A DNA stretch of 64,000 nucleotides, taken from contig NC_015673.1 of the NCBI RefSeq assembly GCF_000177535.2, positions 1,984,001 to 2,048,000 of the forward strand, given 5' to 3'. Under the pieces are notes generated by a model that saw nothing but the letters and a program-made list of their open reading frames with translations, was not told the origin of the DNA and searched no databases. Source of the stretch: Corynebacterium resistens DSM 45100. Lineage in GTDB: Bacteria > Actinomycetota > Actinomycetes > Mycobacteriales > Mycobacteriaceae. The position numbers and the translations under genes were made by a program. Of the stretch, positions 1-8,459 are shown piece after piece (position 1 is the first letter of the stretch; each line of letters opens with the position of its first letter).

Positions 1-114
1 GTAGGGGTAGAAGACATGCCAAGAATCGTACCGCGAACAGAGTATTTTTCGCGTTAACTACACTCCCCAAAAGGCGAGGTAAGTATCTGACAGAATTATG
101 CGCATCCGATCGGC
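1..114. other. no gene visible; upstream of folate ligase
   Basis: This stretch holds no supported coding region. A purine-rich run (aaggcgagg) near 71-79 lies too far from the ATG at 115 to be its ribosome binding site. The end of a neighbouring gene could lie outside the window. Confidence 0.4.
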
Positions 115-729
115 ATGCAGGTAAGTTCAGAAAATGTGAACACCATAGCGGAAGAAAAACGTCGGCTGAGAAGCAGGATTCGCCAAAGTCGCCGGTCAAT
201 TTCTACCCACGAACGGGCGATACGCGATAGCGCAATCCAGCGGAATGTCATCGAGTTTCTGGCAAGCATCCGCCCGCAGGCGGTGTGCGCTTATTCACCA
301 ATGCCCTACGAACCAGGTGGTTCTGACTTGGCACAACGTATACGAAATGCGCTTCCCGAAAGTGTCCCCCTCTACTTGCCCCGAGTAGTGCCTAAGGCTG
401 AGCGCGCCATGGATTGGATCGAATTCAATGGGCAATTAACCCCCAGCGCCTGGGGCATTCCGGAGCCCAACGGAGAACCTGTGCAGCACATCTTCCACAA
501 AGAGCCTCTGATGATTTTGCCTGCACTTGCTATAGACTATAACGGGCGTCGGCTTGGGCAAGGTGGCGGTTTCTACGACAGCTTCTTTGCTCTTAAACCC
601 AACGGGATCATTTCCTGTGCAGTTGTCGACGACAACGAAATCATCGACCACGTTCCCACGGAAGACCACGACCTGACTGTGGATTACATCATCTCGGGGG
701 CTGCCGTGGTCCAGAAGAAAGGAAAATGA
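115..729 (+). CDS. 5-formyltetrahydrofolate cyclo-ligase
   Basis: A 204-residue protein that should convert 5-formyl-THF plus ATP to 5,10-methenyl-THF in the cytoplasm, keeping folate one-carbon pools usable. The family signature is present: a basic N-terminal helix (KRRLRSRIRQSRR), the middle LPRVV and WGIPEP strands, and the glycine-rich nucleotide/folate loop GQGGGFYD about residues 146-153. Length is normal for the family. The ATG at 115 has no convincing Shine-Dalgarno; an in-frame GTG at 136 follows an AGGTAAG run and is an alternative start. The stop is 3 bases before the mscL start, so the two genes are probably co-transcribed. The call is firm, the start less so. Confidence 0.9.
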   Translation: MQVSSENVNTIAEEKRRLRSRIRQSRRSISTHERAIRDSAIQRNVIEFLASIRPQAVCAYSPMPYEPGGSDLAQRIRNALPESVPLYLPRVVPKAERAMDWIEFNGQLTPSAWGIPEPNGEPVQHIFHKEPLMILPALAIDYNGRRLGQGGGFYDSFFALKPNGIISCAVVDDNEIIDHVPTEDHDLTVDYIISGAAVVQKKGK

Positions 730-732
730 GTC

Positions 733-1242
733 ATGCTTAAGGGCTTTAAAGACTTCATCATGCGTGGCAACGTGATCGAACTTGCGGTCGCGGTTGTCAT
801 GGGTACCGCATTCACCGCGATTGTGACTGCCTTCACGAAGGGCATCGTAGATCCATTGCTGGCTGCCATAGGTGGCAGCCCCGAGGTTGGGCTCGGGTTC
901 TACCTGCGCGAAGGCAACCCAGCTACTTTCATTAACCTAGGCTCCATCATCACCGCTATCATCAACTTCCTGATCGTGGCAGCTGTCATCTACTTCCTGA
1001 TGATCGCCCCTATGAATAAGGTCGCTGAGATGAATGCGCGCCGTAAGGGTATTGCCCCAGAGGAGGCTGCGGCTACCGACGTTGAGCTGCTGGCCGAGAT
1101 CCGCGACCTGCTCCGTGAGCAGCGCGATCGCCCTTCCAATCCAGCTCTGACGGAGCGCCTGGATCGCGCGGAAACCATCACTCCGCACGGTGATTCCGCC
1201 ACGACAGATTCCGCAGACAACTACGGACGTCACGCAGAGTAA
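733..1242 (+). CDS. mscL: large-conductance mechanosensitive channel MscL
   Basis: A 169-residue inner-membrane channel that opens under membrane tension and releases solutes during osmotic downshock. The N-terminal amphipathic helix MLKGFKDFIMRGNVIELAVAV and the glycine/alanine-rich first membrane helix (to about residue 40) are typical, followed by a periplasmic loop and a second membrane helix around residues 70-95 (IITAIINFLIVAAVIYFLM). The cytoplasmic tail is long, charged and ends in a disordered stretch, as in other actinobacterial MscL proteins. A GAAAGGAAA ribosome binding site precedes the ATG, which lies 3 bases after the folate ligase stop. A strong hairpin follows at 1306-1325. 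Confidence 0.96.
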   Translation: MLKGFKDFIMRGNVIELAVAVVMGTAFTAIVTAFTKGIVDPLLAAIGGSPEVGLGFYLREGNPATFINLGSIITAIINFLIVAAVIYFLMIAPMNKVAEMNARRKGIAPEEAAATDVELLAEIRDLLREQRDRPSNPALTERLDRAETITPHGDSATTDSADNYGRHAE

Positions 1243-1305
1243 ACTAACTGCTCAGCGCGCTTGGTTGCGCGTCTACACAACGATTTTTTGGGGGTTAACC
1301 CCAGT

Positions 1306-1325
1306 GCGGGGGCTTTTGCTCCCGC
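1306..1325 (+). terminator. hairpin after mscL, probable terminator
   Basis: An 8-bp stem (GCGGGGGC with GCTCCCGC, one G-T pair) closes a TTTT loop in the gap between the convergent mscL and mog genes. A second inverted repeat, GGGGTTAACCCC, lies just before it, and a third (CGCCACGG/CCGTGGCG, 1355-1382) just after. None has a clean U-tract, so the termination role is inferred from position. Confidence 0.45.
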
Positions 1326-1457
1326 CAGAACTGTTCATCAAATGGTTCACTAGGCGCCACGGGTTCAAATGGATCCGTGGCGTCAAAGTATTTGGGCCGC
1401 TTCCGCCGCCCCGCGCCCAAGGTCCCAAAGGTGCGACGGGGCCTGCGCCGAGAGGGT

Positions 1458-2054
1458 TTAGACATTCAATTCGCTGATGACGTGGCGAACTAGTGGCCCG
1501 AGGGTAGCCATGCCATCTCGGATCGCCTCACGTGAACCAGCAATATTCACGATCACCGTGGAACCGGAAACTCCTGCGATACCACGGGACAACCCCGCGT
1601 GGAGCGAGTTCGCTGAAAGACCAGACGAACGCAGAGCTTCTGCGATGCCCGGAATCTTACGATCAAGTTCCTTATGCGTGGCCTCAGGTGTCTTGTCTCG
1701 AGGCCCCATCCCCGTACCGCCGATCGTGACAACTAGATCTGTTCCCCCGACAACACCGGTTTGAATAGCTTGGCGAATCGCCGACTTTCGGCTTTCCACT
1801 TCAACTACGGCGTCTACGATGAAGTCCTCTTCTGTCAGAAGCTCGCCAACTAACTCCCCAAAGCGGGCATGCTTTTCGGGTTCATCAGTAACGATAACGA
1901 CCATCGCGCGGAGTAGGGCACGGCGAGTGTGGTCTTGGTACATGCGGGACTCAGCATCCAAAGTATGGAAAAGGGCATCATCGGGCTCCGGGATATCGCC
2001 GGTGACGCGCTCTAGCTCCTCGTTATCTACGTCTCCAACTTTCGGGATATTCAT
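1458..2054 (-). CDS. MogA/MoaB-family molybdopterin biosynthesis protein
   Basis: A 198-residue protein of the MogA/MoaB family, which adenylates molybdopterin before molybdenum insertion. The diagnostic residues are visible: TIGGTGMGPRDKTPEA (GGTG plus the catalytic D of the DxTPE motif), followed by IPGIAEALRSSGL and the C-terminal strand VIVNIAGSREAIRDG. The first ~50 residues are an extension beyond the usual family start and are rich in acidic residues. It lies downstream of htrA on the same strand with a 210-base gap holding a hairpin, so it may have its own promoter. Corynebacterium glutamicum has the same neighbourhood. No other molybdenum cofactor gene is in the window. Confidence 0.88.
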   Translation of the reverse strand: MNIPKVGDVDNEELERVTGDIPEPDDALFHTLDAESRMYQDHTRRALLRAMVVIVTDEPEKHARFGELVGELLTEEDFIVDAVVEVESRKSAIRQAIQTGVVGGTDLVVTIGGTGMGPRDKTPEATHKELDRKIPGIAEALRSSGLSANSLHAGLSRGIAGVSGSTVIVNIAGSREAIRDGMATLGPLVRHVISELNV

Positions 2055-2173
2055 GGCTTTAGAATTCTTCCGGGTCGCAGGCTTGCACTAAGTTTGTCTA
2101 AATACTTGCACTGAGTTTGTATCAATAACCGTATCCCGCCGAAGTAGCGGGTGTACAGACAAAAGGACTATAT

Positions 2174-2205
2174 GGGGTAGCGGGGGGAAGCGCTCCTGCT
2201 ACCCC
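2174..2205 (-). terminator. hairpin downstream of htrA
   Basis: GGGGTAGC and GCTACCCC pair over 8 bp, with additional G/C pairing inside, 60 bases past the htrA stop on the minus strand. The T-run after it is weak, so this is a probable rather than certain terminator separating htrA from the mog gene. Confidence 0.45.
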
Positions 2206-2264
2206 TCCTAAATCATCGAGAACCCTCGGTGACTTGAATTATCTAGGCACCTAAGTGGTTTCAT

Positions 2265-3701
2265 TTACCGAGATCCTAGTGTGACTTCCACCTTCTGCTC
2301 GGGTTCCTTGCCATCGCGCAGCACGGTCAATGTAACCTTGTCCCCCACGCGATGGGAACGGATAGCCGCAATCAAGCCCACGCCTCCTTCGACGAGACGA
2401 TCATCGACCTTGACCACCACATCGCCTGACTTCAGGCCAGCTTTGTCAGCCGGGCTATTCTTTTCGACCTTCACAATTTCCGCGCCTTGAGTTGTGGAGT
2501 TTCGTCCGGTGTTGACTTGCGCACCGATGGCCGGATGATCGACTTTCTTCTTTTCAATCAACTGCTTGGCGATATCCTGCGCTTGATTAACCGGGATAGC
2601 GAAACCAAGCCCAATCGAACCAGACTGTTGCCCTTCACTTCCGCCAAGTGAGGCAATGACGGATGGAATACCGACCAGCTCACCATTCATGTTCACCAAC
2701 GCGCCACCGGAATTTCCCGGGTTAATCGCGGCATCGGTCTGAATTGCGTCGATTAGTGACGCCTCGCCACCTTTTTCGCCGCCAGCCTGGACCGGACGGT
2801 TCTTAGCCGAAACGATTCCGCGAGTCACTGTCGAAGACAAACCCAGTGGTGAACCAATCGCGACAACCTCTTGCCCCACATTCAGCTTGTTGGAATCGCC
2901 AAACTTAATCGGTTGCAGGTCATTGGCTCCCTGAGCCTTGATCACAGCCACATCCGTGGTCGGATCTGTTGCCACCACCTCCGCTCGAAGCACACGGCCG
3001 TCGTGCAGTTGGACTGCAATCTTGGCGCCACCCTTTTCTGCCCCGGAAACAACGTGGTTATTGGTAACAATCAACCCATCATTGCTGATGATGGAACCGG
3101 AACCGTCTGCCCCGGAATCGGCAGTCTGCACTTGAATCGAAACTACGCTCGGCAGAACCTTGGAAGCTACTTCCTCCACACTGCCTTCCGCTGGTGGGCG
3201 CCCGCTCGTCTTTTTGGTATCGCTCGTGGCTTTTTCTTGATCAAATGAGGTTACTGAGCGCGAATTAACGCCGTTTCCGTTCAGCTCGTTACCCACCACT
3301 GCCGTGGTTGCCCCAGCTACCAAAGCTCCAGCTAGTACCATCGCAACCAAGCTGGGAGTGGACCAACGCTTGGGTTGGCGCGGCACCGAAGGCACGCCCG
3401 GTTGCGCAGGCATCGAGCCGTTCCCATTTGGTGGCTGCACTCCATTCCCGCTCGGCATTTGATTGGGGTATTGGTTCGAGAGCGCCCCGGGCGGCATCTG
3501 ACCAGAAGGCATCGTTGCCGCCGGAGCTGGTCCATTGGAACTAAAGTGATGCGGGTTAGCGGGACCTTGGGTGGGCTGAGTGGCCGCCCCATAGGAGGGT
3601 GACACTTGCTGCTGTTGAGGCGACCGCCCTTCGATTGGGCCACGATCCTGATCCCATTGGACCTGGCCGTAATCATTTTCACCGGGGTTGTTAGTCGTCA
3701 T
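2265..3701 (-). CDS. membrane-anchored HtrA/DegP-like serine protease with PDZ domain
   Basis: About 478 residues: a Pro/Gln/Asn-rich cytoplasmic segment, one membrane helix (SLVAMVLAGALVAGATTAVV), a trypsin-like protease domain and a C-terminal PDZ domain (SPADKAGLKSGDVVVKVDD). The catalytic triad is complete: His in TNNHVVSG, Asp in TTDVAVIKA, Ser in GNSGGALV. It should degrade or refold misfolded proteins outside the membrane. The ATG at 3701 is preferred over one 16 codons upstream because a GGAAAGG ribosome binding site sits just before it. It lies immediately downstream of an MprAB-like two-component system, as PepD does in mycobacteria, which suggests control by that system under envelope stress. 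Confidence 0.94.
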   Translation of the reverse strand: MTTNNPGENDYGQVQWDQDRGPIEGRSPQQQQVSPSYGAATQPTQGPANPHHFSSNGPAPAATMPSGQMPPGALSNQYPNQMPSGNGVQPPNGNGSMPAQPGVPSVPRQPKRWSTPSLVAMVLAGALVAGATTAVVGNELNGNGVNSRSVTSFDQEKATSDTKKTSGRPPAEGSVEEVASKVLPSVVSIQVQTADSGADGSGSIISNDGLIVTNNHVVSGAEKGGAKIAVQLHDGRVLRAEVVATDPTTDVAVIKAQGANDLQPIKFGDSNKLNVGQEVVAIGSPLGLSSTVTRGIVSAKNRPVQAGGEKGGEASLIDAIQTDAAINPGNSGGALVNMNGELVGIPSVIASLGGSEGQQSGSIGLGFAIPVNQAQDIAKQLIEKKKVDHPAIGAQVNTGRNSTTQGAEIVKVEKNSPADKAGLKSGDVVVKVDDRLVEGGVGLIAAIRSHRVGDKVTLTVLRDGKEPEQKVEVTLGSR

Positions 3702-3891
3702 GTCGGTTGCCTTTCCAATACTTCGGGTCGCGCGTAGCGCCCTAAACACATGGACTCAATTGTGCCCCCAGATTGTAAAGACCAGCCCTATTACAGCTGC
3801 GGGGTCTCTTGGAAGTCCAATTTAACCGATCGCCGCGACGTACAGACATCTCACAGCAACCGTTCAGTAATTGTTGTCAGTTTTTGGTTCT

Positions 3892-5439
3892 CTATTCTTT
3901 TCGACGCCCCTCATCAACCACCATTACGGGGTCCCCAGGCAAACGGACAACCATCATCGTGCCCCCATCATCACTTTCGTCGGCTCGAATGGAACCACCA
4001 TGTCGTTCCACCATGTGCTTCACAATGGAAAGCCCTAGCCCAGACCCCGGCATCGAACGAGACGCGATGGATCGGTAGAAGCGGTCAAATACTCGCTCGC
4101 GCTCTTCCACTGGAATTCCGGGACCGCTATCGGAGACCCGCAATTCCAGTTCCCGGTCGCCGGGAACCATGTCAATCCGCACCGTGCCATTGGAGGGTGA
4201 CCACTTTGCAGCGTTATCCAACAAGTTAAGGAGCGCGCGGTTGAGACCGAAACTATCCCCTTCCATCGTCCAGGTCGTAGGGCGCAGCTCAAACTTCACA
4301 TCGGGGCGACGGCGCTGTACACGCCCAATACACCCTTGAAGGATCCCAGTGACGTCAACGATCGTCAGTGGAACCTCATGGGTTTCCTCTCGAGCCAATT
4401 CCACGAGGTCCCCGATGAGCGAACTCATTTCTTCAATTTGCGCGATGACATCGCGCTCGATGTCGTTGCGATCCTGATCGCTGATGGTGTGTTTGTTCTT
4501 CGATGCTTGCATTAGCAATTCGATGTTAGTGCGCATCGATGTAAGCGGAGTCTTCAGTTCGTGTGATGCATCAGCGACCAGATTTCGTTGCTTTGTCTGA
4601 GCATCATCGAGTGCGCTCATCATGTCATTGAAAGATTTCGTCAACGAGCTCAGCTCGTCGTGACTATAAACCGGAATCTTCCGCAGCTCTCCCGTTTCCG
4701 TTACGTGGTCAGCTGCCCTGCGCAATCGTCCGATGGGCTGCAACCCCGCATTGACAATTGCAACGCTCAGGATAATCGCTCCCAGTGCGCCAGAAACACC
4801 AACGAAGATCAACACAAGTTCCAATGCGTTGAGGGTTTGTTTCACAAAGGCTAAATCCCGTGCCACCACGATGACACGGCCGTCTCCTGCCCGCACTGCA
4901 AATAACCGTTCACGATCGGTGGTATCAAAGTTGAACGGCTCCTCCCCCCGAGCCACTGAGATTTGTTTAGATCGCAGAACGGGCTCAAACTCCCGCACAG
5001 GGGTAGATTGCCCAGTATCGCTGGGGGGAATAATCATTATTCGCGAGTTACTCGAGATTTCATGAAAGCGGGGGATATATTTTCCGCTGGCATCAAAATC
5101 ATCAGGAAAAGGCTGTTGCGATTGATCCAGAGCCGCTTGCGCGCGGCTTTGTAAGTTCTTATCTAACTCCGTGTACAGCACTTGGCTTACCGACTTATAT
5201 GCCGTAAAGGTGATAACCACGATGGTGACGAGCACCGTCAATGCAACGAGTGCCGACAAACGGGAACGCAAGGACAACCCACGAGCAGAAAACCGGGCAA
5301 CACTAATCCAGCTGCGCCGGTCCCCACCTCTTCCCGCTCCCCCGGGTTGCCCTCGATCTTCAAAAAGATCCTCTTGCCGCCCCTCTGTGGAGCGTTTATC
5401 CCAAGGGGAGGCCTCTGTTGGAAGCCTCCGAAGAATCAC
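3892..5439 (-). CDS. mprB: sensor histidine kinase, MprB/CgtS2-like
   Basis: A 515-residue membrane kinase. Two membrane helices (about 64-82 and 206-230) enclose an extracellular sensor domain; a HAMP region follows, then the phosphoacceptor motif [13 protein letters not shown] with His293, and an HATPase domain with the N-box NLLDNAAKW and the ATP-lid glycines ([15 protein letters not shown]). The N-terminal ~50 residues are a charged cytoplasmic extension. The start is GTG and overlaps the response regulator stop as GTGA, so the two are translationally coupled. The gene order regulator, kinase, HtrA protease matches the mycobacterial MprAB-PepD and C. glutamicum CgtR2-CgtS2 loci, implying an envelope-stress sensor. 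Confidence 0.93.
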   Translation of the reverse strand: MILRRLPTEASPWDKRSTEGRQEDLFEDRGQPGGAGRGGDRRSWISVARFSARGLSLRSRLSALVALTVLVTIVVITFTAYKSVSQVLYTELDKNLQSRAQAALDQSQQPFPDDFDASGKYIPRFHEISSNSRIMIIPPSDTGQSTPVREFEPVLRSKQISVARGEEPFNFDTTDRERLFAVRAGDGRVIVVARDLAFVKQTLNALELVLIFVGVSGALGAIILSVAIVNAGLQPIGRLRRAADHVTETGELRKIPVYSHDELSSLTKSFNDMMSALDDAQTKQRNLVADASHELKTPLTSMRTNIELLMQASKNKHTISDQDRNDIERDVIAQIEEMSSLIGDLVELAREETHEVPLTIVDVTGILQGCIGRVQRRRPDVKFELRPTTWTMEGDSFGLNRALLNLLDNAAKWSPSNGTVRIDMVPGDRELELRVSDSGPGIPVEERERVFDRFYRSIASRSMPGSGLGLSIVKHMVERHGGSIRADESDDGGTMMVVRLPGDPVMVVDEGRRKE

Positions 5440-6131
5440 GGTGCAGTCTCACGCAATACGTAACCCACCCCGCGAACTGTATGTATCAGGCGACTTTCAC
5501 CGTCTTGCTCGGTTTTCTTGCGCAGGTAGCCAATATAGACTTCCAACGCATTCCCCGAAGTTGGAAAATCGTATCCCCACACTTCTTCAAGGATATTATT
5601 GCGCGATAACACCTTACGCGGGTTGCGAATGAGGAGCTCGAGTAGCGCAAACTCGGTACGGGTCAAACTAATCTGACGCTCGTCACGGCGCACTTCGCGC
5701 GTTTCAGGGTTAAGCGTCAGATCTTCGAACCGAAGCGGTTCGTGGCTTTGAGCTTCATTGATTGCTGGCCGTGTAGCCCTACGAAAAAGGGACCGCGTAC
5801 GAGCGAGGAGCTCTTCCAACGCGAAGGGCTTCGGCAGATAGTCATCTGCACCGGCGTCCAAACCCGCGACTCGTTCCGAGACGGCATCACGGGCAGTAAG
5901 CAGAAGAATTGGTATATCGTCGCCATGACTGCGCAACTCACGACACACTTCTAGACCATCTCGACGGGGCATCATAACGTCGAGGATTGCTAGGTCCGGC
6001 CGTTCAGAAGCAATAATCTCCAAGGCTTCGGCGCCATCTGAAGCTAGCACCACCGTGTAGCCATTGAAAATGAGCGAGCGACGAAGGGATTCGCGCACCG
6101 CTTGATCGTCATCGGCAACTAAAATTTTCAT
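5436..6131 (-). CDS. mprA: response regulator, OmpR family, MprA/CgtR2-like
   Basis: About 231 residues. The receiver domain starts [12 protein letters not shown], with acidic pocket DDD, phosphoacceptor Asp in LAILDVMMP, and conserved Thr/Lys ([14 protein letters not shown]). The C-terminal half is an OmpR-type winged helix ([30 protein letters not shown], split here for length: [11 protein letters not shown] then [11 protein letters not shown]) ending with the GVGYVLR strand. An ATG at 6131 gives the family start; a TTG 8 codons upstream is less likely. It is coupled to the kinase by a GTGA overlap. The likely targets are the adjacent htrA gene and envelope-stress genes. Confidence 0.93.
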   Translation of the reverse strand: MKILVADDDQAVRESLRRSLIFNGYTVVLASDGAEALEIIASERPDLAILDVMMPRRDGLEVCRELRSHGDDIPILLLTARDAVSERVAGLDAGADDYLPKPFALEELLARTRSLFRRATRPAINEAQSHEPLRFEDLTLNPETREVRRDERQISLTRTEFALLELLIRNPRKVLSRNNILEEVWGYDFPTSGNALEVYIGYLRKKTEQDGESRLIHTVRGVGYVLRETAP

Positions 6132-6408
6132 GTTTACTATTCTGCCCCGTTTCAACTCGAAGTGGAAACCCTCTGGCCCCGACCAGCCGTTGTGAGAGAG
6201 ATCTTATCGCTAACTCGGCCTTTCCTGCAGAAACACTTACATCTCACACAAGTTAATCGCGACCCAAAATTCGGTAACCCCCCAAAAAAAGAACCACCGT
6301 TCACTCAGTATTACATAGTAGCCAGAAACACAAAAGGCCACCCACCAAATCTGGCGGGCAGCCTACTGTGCAAATATCCTGTGGCTTAGAACCCAGGAAC
6401 GGATTTTA
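6132..6408. other. intergenic region upstream of mprA and downstream of rpmF
   Basis: No gene is visible in these 277 bases. It should contain the mprA promoter on the minus strand and the end of the rpmF transcript. I see no clean terminator hairpin with a T-run and no regulator site I can name. Confidence 0.4.
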
Positions 6409-6576
6409 TTAGTCGAGGTCGATCAGACCCAGCTGTGCAGCCTTAACCAGGCGGCGTGGAATCTGTACCTCTTGGCCCTGCACCTTCACATTGGAAAGCG
6501 CAACATTGTCGGCCTTCCACTGGGAGCGACGGGAGTGGGTGTTTGCGCGGGACATACGGCGCTTTGGAACAGCCAT
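6409..6576 (-). CDS. rpmF: 50S ribosomal protein L32 (bL32)
   Basis: A 55-residue basic protein starting [20 protein letters not shown], the conserved L32 N-terminus, and ending QLGLIDLD. The usual zinc-binding cysteine pairs of L32 are absent, so it is the zinc-independent form. It is too short to be found by length alone but the start, reading frame and ribosome binding region (GAAGGGTAAGAA before the ATG) are clear. It lies 21 bases after rpmE2 on the same strand and is probably co-transcribed with it. Confidence 0.95.
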   Translation of the reverse strand: MAVPKRRMSRANTHSRRSQWKADNVALSNVKVQGQEVQIPRRLVKAAQLGLIDLD

Positions 6577-6597
6577 TTCTTACCCTTCTCTTTCTCT

Positions 6598-6867
6598 TTA
6601 AGCTTGCTTCTTCTTGCGACGAGCCATTCCGCCGTAGCGACGCTGGAACTTCTCCACGCGACCTGCGGTGTCCATAACACGCTGTGCACCGGTCCAGAAT
6701 GGGTGGGACTCACTGGTGACGTCAACGACGATCAGTGGGTACTCCTTGCCGTCTTCCCACTCGACGGTGCGGTCAGAAGTGGCGGTAGAGCGAGTAAGGA
6801 ACTGGTGCCCAGTGCTCGCATCCTTGAAAACCACTGCGTGGTAATCAGGGTGGATATCCTTCTTCAT
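6598..6867 (-). CDS. rpmE2: 50S ribosomal protein L31 type B (bL31B)
   Basis: An 89-residue type B L31: [18 protein letters not shown], then the SESHPFWTG motif and a basic C-terminal tail ([12 protein letters not shown]). It has no cysteines, unlike the zinc-binding type A. In many bacteria type B L31 replaces the zinc protein when zinc is scarce. It is the first gene of a two-gene unit with rpmF and diverges from the rpmB group, so a shared control region lies between. Confidence 0.96.
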   Translation of the reverse strand: MKKDIHPDYHAVVFKDASTGHQFLTRSTATSDRTVEWEDGKEYPLIVVDVTSESHPFWTGAQRVMDTAGRVEKFQRRYGGMARRKKKQA

Positions 6868-7275
6868 AATTAATCCCTCAGGTTGATCACATCGGGTCGG
6901 TCCGTAAATCGAATGTGAAATGCGGTCGTGCCCGAGTCGGGTTAGAATTACAGCACTCCTCGACGGTGGCCGAGGATTCGTACAATCGAAGAATCATACT
7001 TCCTTAGCCTCCCAATTGGAAATCACCGCCTTGGGCAGTAGCGCCGTCATTCGCAGCGTGGGGCGTCGAATATAGAGGCAGCGAGCAGCCAAAGTTACTG
7101 CGCCTCACGCAATTAGGTTTTCAGTACCCCCTTGCGGTAATGTTTACCCCCGCTGTTGTCTAAGTAAACGTCATCACCGTTACATCGTGCAGCTCCGCGC
7201 GCTTTCATCGGCCCGTCTAACCGTGTGAATGCCGCCGCGACGAGCCACTTTGTCTGCGGTGGAAGGAGAAAACCC
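6868..7275. promoter_or_regulatory. divergent control region between rpmE2-rpmF and rpmB operon
   Basis: About 400 bases without a gene, expected to hold both divergent promoters. Visible structure: a hairpin TCCTCG...CGAGGA (6957-6976), the palindrome GGTAA-TGT-TTACC (7136-7148), and GTTTAC/GTAAAC as an inverted pair (7142-7147, 7164-7169). Zur often controls such C-minus ribosomal genes, but I do not see its AT-rich palindrome (TGAAAATnATTTTCA type). The regulator is therefore unassigned. Confidence 0.45.
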
Positions 7276-7512
7276 ATGTCGGCACATTGCCAGGTGACGG
7301 GACGGGAGCCGAAGTTCGGCAAGACCGTTTCCCACTCGCACCGCCGTACGAGCCGCCGTTGGAACCCAAATATCCAGCGTCGCTCGTTCTACCTGCCCTC
7401 TGAGGGACGCACGATCACTCTGAACGTGTCCACCAAGGGCCTGAAGACCATTGACCGTGACGGCATCGAGTCTGTCGTTGCCAAGATCCGCGCCCGTGGG
7501 GAGAAGATCTAA
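7276..7512 (+). CDS. rpmB: 50S ribosomal protein L28 (bL28)
   Basis: A 78-residue L28: [20 protein letters not shown] then [16 protein letters not shown]. Only one cysteine is present, so no zinc ribbon can form; this matches the RpmB2 form of mycobacteria. The ATG at 7276 is preceded by GGAAGGAG at ideal spacing; a longer reading frame starting at 7225 is not needed. It heads the operon rpmB-rpmG-rpsN-rpsR, the same order as M. tuberculosis Rv2058c-Rv2055c. Confidence 0.96.
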   Translation: MSAHCQVTGREPKFGKTVSHSHRRTSRRWNPNIQRRSFYLPSEGRTITLNVSTKGLKTIDRDGIESVVAKIRARGEKI

Positions 7513-7514
7513 AC

Positions 7515-7679
7515 ATGGCACGTAACGATATCCGTCCAATCATCAAGCTGAAGTCCACGGCTGGCACCGGTTACACCTATGTCACCCGTAAGAACAAGCG
7601 CAACAACCCGGATCGTCTGACCATCAAGAAGTTCGATCCGGTAGTCCGCAAGCACGTCGAATTCCGCGAGGAGCGATAA
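7515..7679 (+). CDS. rpmG: 50S ribosomal protein L33 (bL33)
   Basis: A 54-residue L33 starting [20 protein letters not shown] and ending KHVEFREER. It has no cysteines (C-minus form). It begins 2 bases after the rpmB stop and is followed 3 bases later by rpsN, so it is translated within the same operon. The reading frame is too short for ordinary length cut-offs but is unambiguous. Confidence 0.96.
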   Translation: MARNDIRPIIKLKSTAGTGYTYVTRKNKRNNPDRLTIKKFDPVVRKHVEFREER

Positions 7680-7682
7680 TTT

Positions 7683-7988
7683 ATGGCTAAGAAGTCCATG
7701 ATCGCGAAGAACGAGCAGCGCAAGGAAATCGTCGCCCGCTACGCGGAGCGTCGCGCTGAGCTCAAGAAGATCATCAAGAACCCGAACACCTCTGACGAGG
7801 ATCGTATGGAGGCGCAGTGGGAGCTGAACCGTCAGCCTCGCGACGCTTCCCCAGTCCGCGTTCGTAACCGTGACGCTGCTGACGGCCGTCCACGCGGTTA
7901 CCTCCGTAAGTTCGGCCTGTCCCGTGTCCGTGTTCGCCAGATGGCTCACCGCGGTGAGCTGCCAGGCGTTCGCAAGTCCAGCTGGTAA
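7683..7988 (+). CDS. rpsN: 30S ribosomal protein S14 (uS14), long zinc-free form
   Basis: A 101-residue S14 of the long type, which lacks the CxxC zinc motif of the 61-residue form. It starts [17 protein letters not shown] and carries the family C-terminus [28 protein letters not shown] at the end of rpmG serves as its ribosome binding site. It is the third gene of the rpmB operon. Confidence 0.96.
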   Translation: MAKKSMIAKNEQRKEIVARYAERRAELKKIIKNPNTSDEDRMEAQWELNRQPRDASPVRVRNRDAADGRPRGYLRKFGLSRVRVRQMAHRGELPGVRKSSW

Positions 7989-8003
7989 AAGGAGCACTGC
8001 GAA

Positions 8004-8252
8004 ATGAAGCGCAACAACATTAAGAAGGCGCGGATGGAGCAGTCCCGCCGCCCAAAGAAGAACCCACTCAAGGCCGAAGGCATTGAGACGGTTGACTACA
8101 AGAACTACGCTCTCCTGCGCAAGTTCATCTCTGACCGCGGTAAGATCCGTTCTCGCCGCGTCACCGGTCTGACCCCACAGCAGCAGCGCCAGGTTGCTAC
8201 CGCTGTGAAGAACGCTCGCGAAATGGCTCTCCTGCCATTCCACAGCCGCTGA
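8004..8252 (+). CDS. rpsR: 30S ribosomal protein S18 (bS18)
   Basis: An 82-residue S18 with the conserved core [19 protein letters not shown] and [19 protein letters not shown]. It contains no cysteine, so it is also the zinc-independent type. An AAAGGAG site precedes the ATG. It is last in the operon and followed by a strong terminator. Confidence 0.96.
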   Translation: MKRNNIKKARMEQSRRPKKNPLKAEGIETVDYKNYALLRKFISDRGKIRSRRVTGLTPQQQRQVATAVKNAREMALLPFHSR

Positions 8253-8298
8253 TCCTTCACTTAGGACTCAGCACCAAGACGTTTAACAGACACGTTTT

Positions 8299-8353
8299 AA
8301 GGCCCGCCGGCCTGCACCTTCCTTTCGACGAAGGGCTCGCAAGGCGGGCCTTT
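8299..8353 (+). terminator. rho-independent terminator after rpsR
   Basis: A 10-bp outer stem AAGGCCCGCC / GGCGGGCCTT with an inner CCTTC/GAAGG helix forms a long hairpin about 46 bases after the rpsR stop, ending in TTT. It closes the ribosomal protein operon. Confidence 0.85.
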
Positions 8354-8446
8354 GGCGTACCCTAAAGCACCTAAGGATCGAGCCACTCCCATTGTCTTTC
8401 AATTGACATCTTTGCCCCCACTCCGGCCGGCGAAACACAATTCTGC

Positions 8447-8452
8447 TAGCCT
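8447..8452 (+). promoter_or_regulatory. -10 element of a probable leaderless promoter
   Basis: TGC-TAGCCT resembles an extended -10 (TANNNT type). The predicted start of transcription, 7-8 bases downstream, falls on the ATG at 8460, and there is no Shine-Dalgarno, which fits a leaderless mRNA. Confidence 0.4.
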
Positions 8453-8459
8453 ACTTTCC

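Noticed and set aside
1352..1383. hairpin with GGTTCAAAT loop resembling a tRNA T-arm
   Set aside because: Loop does not close as a 5-bp/7-base T-arm and no cloverleaf partner arms exist; treated as a simple hairpin between convergent genes.
6868..7275. Zur box controlling the ribosomal protein cluster
   Set aside because: Expected from mycobacteria, but no TGAAAATnATTTTCA-like palindrome was found by eye on either strand.
7509..8243. 244-residue open frame on the minus strand across rpmG-rpsN-rpsR
   Set aside because: It is antisense to three firmly identified ribosomal protein genes; high GC gives long mirror frames. No start site or family features.
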